The notes beneath the pieces are model-generated. The model did not search any database. It worked only from the letters and a program-made list of their open reading frames with translations, and was not told the DNA's origin. A DNA stretch of 48,404 nucleotides. It comes from Bacteroidales bacterium. GTDB taxonomy: Bacteria > Bacteroidota > Bacteroidia > Bacteroidales > UBA932. The stretch covers positions 1-48,404 of the forward strand of contig JAFRZX010000031.1 of NCBI GenBank assembly GCA_017442315.1, read 5' to 3'. Position 1 is the first letter of the stretch. The number at the start of each line of letters is the position of its first letter. The translations under genes and the position numbers were made by a program. Of the stretch, positions 41,671-48,404 are shown one piece after another.

Positions 41671-43047
41671 TCAGGATGTAGCTGATGTACCACCTCCTAA
41701 GGCTTTATACAGGACAATCAGTGCCAGATATCGGTCTCTCACAGCATTGCTGTAGTCTATTTCTGCGTTGAAATGACTTCGTTGCGCATCAAGGACATCG
41801 ATATACTCTATCTGGCCGTTCAGGTATTGGAAACGGGCAAGTTCGACGTATTTTTCAGATGCCGCTTTCAGTGTCTGCATCAGTGCGGTGTTTTCTGTTT
41901 CCGCAATGTACGCTGCTATCGCATCGTCAACTTCCCTGAATGCATGAAGGATTTTCTCTTCATACTTGAAGCGTGCCGCATCATATGCCTCCAAGGATGC
42001 CTCATATCTGGCTTTCTTCTGCCCGAAAGAAAATATCGGAGAACTTAGTTCTCCTATCATATATGTCAGAGGGGCCTTGAGAGCACCTTTGAGAGCATTG
42101 TTCTCCAACCCTCCTTCCAATCCAATGACAAATCTTGGAAACCTGTCAGCCCAGTAGTATCCGACATCTGCCATAGCTTCCTGAAGTGCATATTCCGCCT
42201 CCCTTACGTCCGGTCTTCTTTTAAGCACATCAGAGGGAACACCTGTAAAAAGTGTATCAAGTCTCAGTATTTCCGATTCTATAGTAGAACGTGAAACTAC
42301 ACATGGAAGCGATCCTGTAAGGAAAGATATTTCATTCTCTTTCTGTTTTATCTTAAGTTTCAGGTCAGGAAGCATAGATGCAGTCTTTGCCAGTTCCACC
42401 TGAGCCTGCTGGTAAGGAATTTCCGAAACCAGTCCTCCTTCAAAACGCAATTTAGCCTGCTTTACATTCTCTTGTCTGATGGCAATGGTACTCTGAACTA
42501 TGTTCATCTCCCTGTCTAAAGCTACAAGCTCAAAATAAGCTGTAGCTATGTCGGAAATCAATGTCATCTGGACCGCCCTACGTGCCTCTATTGTCTGAAG
42601 ATATTCAGAAACGGCTTTTCTGTTTGCCCATCTTATTCTGCCGAAGAAATCCAATTCCCAAGATAATGTCAGTTTAGCAGAGACCTCGATATCTTCAACA
42701 TAGTTGTCTCCGTTCCTGCTGTTGGTCTCTCTGTCCAGATATGCGTCAAATCCTACTGAAGGAAACAGATCTTTTCTACTGACTTTATACAGTTTTTCAT
42801 ATTCTCTGATCCGCGCACATGCTACCAACATATCCTTGTTGTATGTCAATGCTTTATTAATGAGGTCGGTAAGAAGCGTATCACCGATCAGTTCCATCCA
42901 TGAGAGGTCGGCAATGCATAATGAGTCATCAGCCTCATTATGCAGCAGTCTCTCAGGACATCTTATCTCCGGTTCTATGCATTTTGATGCAGCGCAGCTT
43001 GAAACGATGGCAGCTGCTATAATGATATATATGATATTCCGCAACAT
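41671..43047 (-). CDS. OprM-like outer-membrane lipoprotein of RND efflux system
   Basis: This 458-residue protein has a lipoprotein signal (MLRNIIYIIIAAAIVSSC, acyl-Cys at 18) and two outer-membrane-efflux domains. NodT/OprM landmarks are LSWELDFFGRIRWANRKA and DVLKRRPDVREAEYAL, and the C-terminal helical block ends with YIDVLDAQRSHFNAEIDYSNA. It is the exit channel of the tripartite pump whose AcrB and AcrA genes lie immediately upstream; its start overlaps the AcrB stop by one base (TGATG). Confidence 0.95.
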   Translation of the reverse strand: MLRNIIYIIIAAAIVSSCAASKCIEPEIRCPERLLHNEADDSLCIADLSWMELIGDTLLTDLINKALTYNKDMLVACARIREYEKLYKVSRKDLFPSVGFDAYLDRETNSRNGDNYVEDIEVSAKLTLSWELDFFGRIRWANRKAVSEYLQTIEARRAVQMTLISDIATAYFELVALDREMNIVQSTIAIRQENVKQAKLRFEGGLVSEIPYQQAQVELAKTASMLPDLKLKIKQKENEISFLTGSLPCVVSRSTIESEILRLDTLFTGVPSDVLKRRPDVREAEYALQEAMADVGYYWADRFPRFVIGLEGGLENNALKGALKAPLTYMIGELSSPIFSFGQKKARYEASLEAYDAARFKYEEKILHAFREVDDAIAAYIAETENTALMQTLKAASEKYVELARFQYLNGQIEYIDVLDAQRSHFNAEIDYSNAVRDRYLALIVLYKALGGGTSATS

Positions 43048-46000
43048 CAGCTCTTTCCTTTCTTTATATATGTTTTCAGTTTATATATCCATACAAAGAA
43101 GAACGGTACAAGCACGATTCCTATTGTCATAGCCATCAGCATACCTGAAAACGCTCCTACTCCTATCCCTTGCCTGCTTGCAGAACCTGGTCCGGAGGCT
43201 AGTACCAGAGGCAACATACCTAATATGAATGTCAATGATGTCATCACTATCGGCTTGAAACGCATTACTGCTGACGAAACTGCTGCCTGAACGACATCTG
43301 CTCCTTTGTCTACCTGTTCCTTTGCAAACTCTACTATCAGGATCGCATTCTTGGCAGCCAGTCCTATGAGCATTACAAGTCCTATCTGGAAATATATGTT
43401 GTTTTCAAGTCCGAACACAACGATTCCCAAAAATGCACCGAGGCAGGCTCCCGGAAGTGACAGGATGACGGCAATCGGAACTGACCAGCTTTCATACTGG
43501 GCGGCAAGAAAGAGAAATACGAAAAGGAAGGCCAGAAGCAGCACGATCCCTGTTTGTCCGTTCTGTTTCTTCTCCTGAAAAGAAAGTCCGCTCCACTCAA
43601 TCTCAACATCCTGATGCACCTTTTCTTCAACCACTTCTTCCAATGCAGCCATTGCCTGTCCCGAACTGTATCCTGTCGCAGCTTCTCCTGAGATATAAGC
43701 AGAATTGTACATGTTGAAACGGCTTATTGTTCCAGGCCCAGATGTATAGGATGTGGTTCCGAGTGAAGTTACAGGTATCATGGCTCCTCCGTTGCCTTTG
43801 ACAAAGTACAGATTCATATTGCTCTGGGATGCCCTGTACGGGGCGTCTGCCTGGATGTACACCCGGTAAACCCTGTTGAAAAGGTTGAAGTCGTTTACAT
43901 ATACGGAACCGGTAAATGTCTTCATCGTAGTGAATATGTCCGAAACCGAAACGCCCATAAGCTTTGCCATATCCCTGTCGACATCTATGTATAACTGAGG
44001 AATCTCATTCTGCATGGATGACGACACCCTTGAAAGTTCCGGTCTCTGAGACGCATAATGGACCAATGTGTCGGCAGCAGCCCTCAATTCTTCATATGTG
44101 ACGTTGCCTCTGGCTTCCAGTGCCATCTCCACTCCTCCTGAAGAACCTAGCCCCGGTATCACAGGTGGCGAACTGACATATACTTTACATTCGGGATATC
44201 TGCTGAGCTCTTTTCTCAAGTCGTCCATGGATCTGGAAAGGTCCTTTTCCTCTCTGTCTTCCCAAGGCTTCATTATTACAGTCATCTGGCTTCTTGACTG
44301 ATTGGTCCCGGAACGAGGGCTTGATCCTGTTACGTTAAGTACGTGGACGACATCAGGCAGCGACTTTATATACTCTACAGCCCTGTCCGTTACTTCTCTT
44401 GTCCTCTCCAGAGACGCTCCTTCCGGCAACTCCAGCTCGACGGTAAAATATCCCTGATCTTCCTGAGGAATGAAACTCTGAGGGATGAATTTCATCAATA
44501 TTAATATCAGAAGGACTGATACCCCGAAGAAACCAAATACCCATCTGGAGTGGGATATGGTCCAATTGATGATATTTCCATACAGTATGTTGCCCTTGTC
44601 CAGCCATCTGTTGATGGCACGGAACAGCCGGTTCTTGGGCTTTTCATCCATTGACGATGGCTTCAGTACCTTTGAACACATGACAGGGCTGAGGGTCAAT
44701 GCTACAATGGTGGAAATGATCACAGACACAGCAATGGTTATCGTGAATTGCCGGTATAGCATACCTGATATGCCTGAAAGGAAACTTACAGGAACGAACA
44801 CTGCGCACAGGACCAAGGATGTCGCAATAAGCGCACTTCCCAATTCTCTCATAGCTTTTTTTGTCGCTTCGTAAGGTGAGAGCCCTTCCTCCTTCATAAT
44901 CCTGTCGACATTCTCAACGACTACAATGGCATCATCGACAACAGTTCCGATGGCCAGGACAAGTCCGAGCAGAGTAAGGGTGTTGAGAGTGAATCCGAAG
45001 ATCAGCATGACACCAAAGGTACCTATCAATGAAATAGGTACAGCTACCGCCGGTACAAGAGTACTTCTCCAATTCTGCAAAGACAGGAATACCACCAGGA
45101 TCACAAGAATCAATGCCTCAAACAGAGTCTTGTAGACCTCGCTGATAGATTCGCTGATATAATCTGTCATGTCGAATGGAATGTCGTATGTGATTCCTTC
45201 CGGAAAATTCCGACTGATTTCCTCCATCGTCTTCTTTACATCTTCGGATACTTCCATTGCATTCATGCCCGGAAGCATCCTGATATCCATGACTGCCGCA
45301 TTCTCACCATCTATCCCACTCTCTGTATTATATGAAGAAGCCTCCAGAGCAATATCAGCAACATCCCTCAATCTCAAAATTGAGCCCTCCTTATCTGCCC
45401 GGACTACGATATCTTCAAATTCCGATACTGTAGACAGACGGCCCTGAGCTACTATAGGAATAGTTACATCTATTCCGGAAATAGGCTGTTGTCCCAATAC
45501 ACCTGCAGCAGACTCTCTGTTCTGCTCCTTGATTGCTGAATGAATATCCTGCACTGTAAGCCCTAGGGCAGCCATTCTTTCGGGACGCAGCTTTATCTGC
45601 ATTGCATAATAACGGCTACCTATATTCGAGACCTGTCCAACTCCCTTGACACGTCTGAGCATATCAAGTACATTCAGTGTGGCGTAATTGCTGAGATACA
45701 CCTCATCAAATTTCGGATCATCGGACTTCAGTGTGATGGTCATGAGTTTGCTTGTAGCCTGCTTGTCTACCGATATTCCGTTCTGGACAACTTCTGCAGG
45801 GAGTCTTGATTCTGCTTCCTTTACCCTGTTCTGGACCTCGACAGCAGCCATGTCTGCATCGGTGCCGATATCAAATGTAATGTTTACGGAGAACCCGCCG
45901 TTATTAGTACTTCTGGACTCCATATAAAGCATTCCTGGAGTTCCGTTCAAAACCTGTTCGATTGGTGCCGCCACTGCCTGAGAAACGGTTTCAGCACCTG

Positions 46001-46157
46001 CTCCGGGATAGCTTGCTGATACTCTTACAACAGGGGGTACAATCTGAGGATACTGATCCACCGGAAGCAGCACAAGTCCTATTATACCTATCAGCACGAT
46101 CAGAATGGAAATCACCATTGAGAAGACCGGCCTGTCAATAAAGAAATCACTTTTCAT
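43047..46157 (-). CDS. RND efflux pump inner-membrane transporter (AcrB-like, HAE1)
   Basis: This 1036-residue protein is the full length of AcrB/MexB-type pumps. N-terminal SDFFIDRPVFSMVISI is characteristic. The proton-relay Asp pair lies in GTVVDDAIVVVENV (TM4) and the relay Lys in GLAAKNAILIVEFA (TM10). The large periplasmic porter loops and the FSGMLMAM segment near the end are present. It exports hydrophobic compounds, bile salts, dyes or drugs using the proton gradient. It overlaps the AcrA gene by 11 nt and the OprM gene by one, a tight operon. Confidence 0.97.
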   Translation of the reverse strand: MKSDFFIDRPVFSMVISILIVLIGIIGLVLLPVDQYPQIVPPVVRVSASYPGAGAETVSQAVAAPIEQVLNGTPGMLYMESRSTNNGGFSVNITFDIGTDADMAAVEVQNRVKEAESRLPAEVVQNGISVDKQATSKLMTITLKSDDPKFDEVYLSNYATLNVLDMLRRVKGVGQVSNIGSRYYAMQIKLRPERMAALGLTVQDIHSAIKEQNRESAAGVLGQQPISGIDVTIPIVAQGRLSTVSEFEDIVVRADKEGSILRLRDVADIALEASSYNTESGIDGENAAVMDIRMLPGMNAMEVSEDVKKTMEEISRNFPEGITYDIPFDMTDYISESISEVYKTLFEALILVILVVFLSLQNWRSTLVPAVAVPISLIGTFGVMLIFGFTLNTLTLLGLVLAIGTVVDDAIVVVENVDRIMKEEGLSPYEATKKAMRELGSALIATSLVLCAVFVPVSFLSGISGMLYRQFTITIAVSVIISTIVALTLSPVMCSKVLKPSSMDEKPKNRLFRAINRWLDKGNILYGNIINWTISHSRWVFGFFGVSVLLILILMKFIPQSFIPQEDQGYFTVELELPEGASLERTREVTDRAVEYIKSLPDVVHVLNVTGSSPRSGTNQSRSQMTVIMKPWEDREEKDLSRSMDDLRKELSRYPECKVYVSSPPVIPGLGSSGGVEMALEARGNVTYEELRAAADTLVHYASQRPELSRVSSSMQNEIPQLYIDVDRDMAKLMGVSVSDIFTTMKTFTGSVYVNDFNLFNRVYRVYIQADAPYRASQSNMNLYFVKGNGGAMIPVTSLGTTSYTSGPGTISRFNMYNSAYISGEAATGYSSGQAMAALEEVVEEKVHQDVEIEWSGLSFQEKKQNGQTGIVLLLAFLFVFLFLAAQYESWSVPIAVILSLPGACLGAFLGIVVFGLENNIYFQIGLVMLIGLAAKNAILIVEFAKEQVDKGADVVQAAVSSAVMRFKPIVMTSLTFILGMLPLVLASGPGSASRQGIGVGAFSGMLMAMTIGIVLVPFFFVWIYKLKTYIKKGKS

Positions 46158-47367
46158 ATTCGATATCTTCTACCGGATCAACCCTCATTCCATGGCTGAG
46201 TTTATGGAAGCCTTCTACAATTATCATCTCATCTGCACCAAGACCACGCTCTATCACAAACTTGTTTGCTACTTCAGGTCCTAGTTCGACAAATCTTTTT
46301 TCGACAATGTCATCTTTTCTCAATACGAATACATATGCTCCTCCCTTCTCTATGACTAATGCTTTAGACGGAATGACTATGGCGTTTTCATAAACATCCA
46401 TCAGAAGCCTTACTTTGGTAAGTTGACCAGGAAGCAGAATGTGGTCAGGATTCGGCATCTGGGCGCGTACAGAGAAGGTCCCTGTATTCGGATCGACTTT
46501 AGGATCTGCAAAATCCACCATACCCTTGATAGGATACTCCCGGTTGTCCGCTATGGTAATTGTTACGTAAGGATTCCACTTTCTGTCTTCTATTCTTTTC
46601 CCAAGATTGACATTCCTTTCCTTGCTCTTGAGATAGTCAAGTCCTGTCATGCTGAAATTGACTTCAACAGTATCGCTGTTTACCACTGTAGCCAGCAGAG
46701 ATTTTCCTCCGGGACCAACCAGGGTTCCGATGTCGGCAGAACTTTCGCTGATGAAACCCGAAATAGGGGATCTGACCTCAGTGTAGCTCAGTGCAATCTC
46801 TGCTTGTGCCAGATCTGCTTCACTCATCACGACTTCCGCCTGTGCCGCTTCGTAAGCGGCAATAGCATTATCAAGGTCGAGCTGGCTTGCCGCATTCTGC
46901 TCATAAAGCGGTCTGATGCGCTGCAGGTCCCGTTCTGCTTTCTGCATGAGGGCCTTGTCTTTCTTGAGCTGAGCACTTGCTTTCTCGACCCTTGCACGAT
47001 AAAGTTTCGGATCTATCGAATACAGGAGTTCATTCTTTTCCACATATCCACCCTCTTCAAAGAACATCCTTTCCAGATAGCCCTCAACTCTTGCACGGAT
47101 CTCAACATGTTGTCTAGCCTTGATTTTTCCTGCATATTCTACATATATCTCGACATCTTCCACCATAAGCGGCTCTGCCTGTACGGTAGGATAGACAGGG
47201 GGTGCCGGTTTTGGCCATTTCAGGTATATGATGAGGCCTATCAGCAAAACGGATACAAGTATGGCAGTAAGAATCACCCATCTGGGAAGTTTCTTCAAGT
47301 CGGATATCCTGTTGATTAATTTCTTTCCGTTACCGGCCAGTTTTTCAGTGGGTATATTGATTTGCAT
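46147..47367 (-). CDS. RND efflux periplasmic adaptor (AcrA-like)
   Basis: This 406-residue membrane-fusion protein has one membrane helix (about 32-50), the lipoyl half ARVEGYLERMFFEEGGYVEKNELLYSID, a hairpin (about 130-200, including RPLYEQNAASQLDLDNAIAAYEAA), and the second lipoyl half EVRSPISGFISESSADIGTLVGPG. The beta-barrel and membrane-proximal domains follow. The usual lipobox is replaced by a membrane anchor. It heads the AcrA-AcrB-OprM operon, 43 nt downstream of yicC, with which it may be cotranscribed; no separate promoter was recognised. Confidence 0.95.
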   Translation of the reverse strand: MQINIPTEKLAGNGKKLINRISDLKKLPRWVILTAILVSVLLIGLIIYLKWPKPAPPVYPTVQAEPLMVEDVEIYVEYAGKIKARQHVEIRARVEGYLERMFFEEGGYVEKNELLYSIDPKLYRARVEKASAQLKKDKALMQKAERDLQRIRPLYEQNAASQLDLDNAIAAYEAAQAEVVMSEADLAQAEIALSYTEVRSPISGFISESSADIGTLVGPGGKSLLATVVNSDTVEVNFSMTGLDYLKSKERNVNLGKRIEDRKWNPYVTITIADNREYPIKGMVDFADPKVDPNTGTFSVRAQMPNPDHILLPGQLTKVRLLMDVYENAIVIPSKALVIEKGGAYVFVLRKDDIVEKRFVELGPEVANKFVIERGLGADEMIIVEGFHKLSHGMRVDPVEDIEYEK

Positions 47368-47410
47368 CTTGATTGTTTAAGTCGGCAAATGAGTTTTTCT
47401 TTGTTTTCGA

Positions 47411-48298
47411 TTACAGTATATTGAGACTCTGCTCCTTGATCTTCTCAAGTTCATCCTTCATCATCACTACGAGCTTCTGGATTTCAGTGTGATTGGCCTT
47501 TGATCCGGTAGTGTTGATCTCACGTCCCATTTCCTGTGCTATGAAACCAAGCTTCTTGCCTGGATAAGGCTCTTTGTCTATTGTTTCCAGAAAGTATCTG
47601 CAGTGCTGGCGCAGACGCACTTTCTCCTCGTTGATGTCGAGCTTCTCGATATAGAATATCATCTCCTGTTCCAGGCGGCTCTGGTCGGGTTCTGTCTTCA
47701 GTTCTGCAAATCTGCTTAAAATTTTTTCCCTGACAGTATCCACTCTTTCCTTCTCATAAGTCTCAACCTGCTCGGACAGGGCAAGTATCCTTGACACTTT
47801 TTCTGTCACATCCTTATAAAGAACTTTACCCTCCTGGGAACGGAAGGCGTTTATATTTGCAAGTGCTTCATCGATGCATGCTTCCACAGCAGGCCAGTTC
47901 TCGTCTGTAATGACATCCTGTTTCTTGACATCCATTACTTCAGGCATGCGCATGATCATGGCAAGAAGGTCATTCGGATTATGCATCCAGAGGTTCATTG
48001 CTCCTATCCTGCTTCCGAATTCTTCTATCTGATGGTAGTATTCCATTGCCAGATCCATGTTTATCTTCTTGGCACTGTCGGCAGCATTCGGCTCGAATGT
48101 TACGAAAAAGTCAATGTTGCCACGTGTTAGTTCTGTCGCAATTTTATGGCGGACAATCATTTCCTTGTCCTTTGGGAGCATGGATGTCTTTATGCTGATA
48201 TCTGCTGTCTTTCCGTTCAGAGACCGAACTTCCACTGTAATCTTTCCTGTTGCAAGCATGGCCTCGGCCTTGCCGTAGCCTGTCATTGATTTGATCAT
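47411..48298 (-). CDS. yicC: YicC-family endoribonuclease
   Basis: This protein has about 295 residues and starts at 48298 with the invariant MIKSMTGYGKAEA; the open frame upstream to 48403 is not coding. Conserved segments are VEVRSLNGKTADISIK and the C-terminal EMGREINTTGSKANHTEIQKLVVMMKDELEKIKEQ region of the family (YicC-like N-terminal domain plus DUF1732). YicC is an endoribonuclease implicated in small-RNA turnover and stationary-phase survival. In many genomes it sits beside gmk; here only the divergent gene start is seen. Confidence 0.95.
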   Translation of the reverse strand: MIKSMTGYGKAEAMLATGKITVEVRSLNGKTADISIKTSMLPKDKEMIVRHKIATELTRGNIDFFVTFEPNAADSAKKINMDLAMEYYHQIEEFGSRIGAMNLWMHNPNDLLAMIMRMPEVMDVKKQDVITDENWPAVEACIDEALANINAFRSQEGKVLYKDVTEKVSRILALSEQVETYEKERVDTVREKILSRFAELKTEPDQSRLEQEMIFYIEKLDINEEKVRLRQHCRYFLETIDKEPYPGKKLGFIAQEMGREINTTGSKANHTEIQKLVVMMKDELEKIKEQSLNIL

Positions 48299-48324
48299 AT
48301 TGATGTTTTTCTGTTTTGAGCCCA

Positions 48325-48332
48325 CAAAAATA
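48325..48332 (-). promoter_or_regulatory. Candidate -7 box for yicC
   Basis: On the minus strand TATTTTTG fits TAnnTTTG, 26 nt upstream of the yicC start at 48298. No -33 TTTG is present at the proper distance. Confidence 0.35.
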
Positions 48333-48386
48333 CAGAAAAATCCGTATATTCGCGGGATTATTTGCAAATTCATTATTACCAAGAAT

Positions 48387-48404
48387 ATGGAAGAGGTAAA
48401 CAAA
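48387..48404 (+). CDS. Start of a divergent gene, cut by the window end
   Basis: An ATG at 48387 opens a plus-strand frame of six codons (MEEVNK) that runs off the window. It lies about 90 nt from the divergent yicC start, a usual distance for divergent genes. Identity cannot be told. Confidence 0.3.

Noticed and set aside
46423-47319. 298-codon plus-strand frame antisense to AcrA
   Set aside because: It is a shadow of a well-conserved adaptor gene, rich in Cys, His and Ile with no domain pattern.

Overview
The window is a chromosomal segment of a member of the Bacteroidales (phylum Bacteroidota), probably an uncultured or gut-type species. Evidence: family content (S46 dipeptidyl-peptidase, DUF4301, DUF721 next to recF, two-protein GcvP, PspC/PadR pair, large FtsX-like permeases), absence of Shine-Dalgarno sequences, and several promoters of the Bacteroidota type (TTTG about 19-20 nt upstream of TAnnTTTG). 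No rRNA, tRNA, CRISPR array, insertion sequence or prophage was seen.

Layout. 1-3.4 kb (minus): a Rpn/PD-(D/E)XK nuclease, yebC, a membrane TPR protein and a nitroreductase lipoprotein. 3.5-7.6 kb (plus): recF, DUF721, pdxB and DUF4301. 8.2-15.8 kb (plus): a glycine-cleavage operon, lipoate ligase-gcvT-gcvH-gcvPA-gcvPB-lpdA, closed by an unexpected GH53 endo-galactanase lipoprotein and a strong terminator. GcvPB carries a cysteine-rich insert. 16.0-21.4 kb (minus): a sigma-54 response regulator, its histidine kinase, a uracil-DNA-glycosylase-like protein and a DPP11-type dipeptidyl peptidase. 21.5-23.5 kb (minus): two PspC-domain proteins flanking a PadR regulator. 23.7-38.7 kb (minus): an ABC export cluster with TolC, HlyD, one ATPase and four large FtsX/MacB-type permeases, one split by a frameshift, plus one orphan gene that may encode a nuclease toxin domain. 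38.9-41.6 kb (plus): an ECF-like sigma factor and a lipid/envelope cassette (CDP-alcohol phosphatidyltransferase, GtrA, acyltransferase). 41.7-47.4 kb (minus): a complete RND efflux operon (AcrA-AcrB-OprM). 47.4-48.4 kb: yicC and the first six codons of a divergent gene.

Two non-coding signals stand out. (1) The tolC and ABC-ATPase genes each have a TGGCAC (-24-like) element and, exactly 50 nt further upstream, the same dyad array GTAGTGTAAA-N5-yTTACA-N3/4-GTGTAAA. This looks like a sigma-54 promoter with an enhancer, the natural target of the NtrC-like regulator in the window, although the -12 elements are imperfect. (2) Five consecutive intergenic gaps of the ABC cluster, and no others here, hold arrays of a short palindrome, GTC-AT-(6 nt)-YYTGA-(6 nt)-AT-C. 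Its inner 6-bp stem takes four different sequences, always with compensatory changes, and 19-21-bp half-elements are amplified in tandem.

How the parts fit (inference): signal to histidine kinase, to sigma-54 regulator, to tolC/hlyD/ABC expression, giving an inducible envelope export or stress module beside PspC/PadR and RND efflux. The glycine-cleavage operon includes its own lipoylation enzyme and dihydrolipoamide dehydrogenase and is metabolically self-contained.
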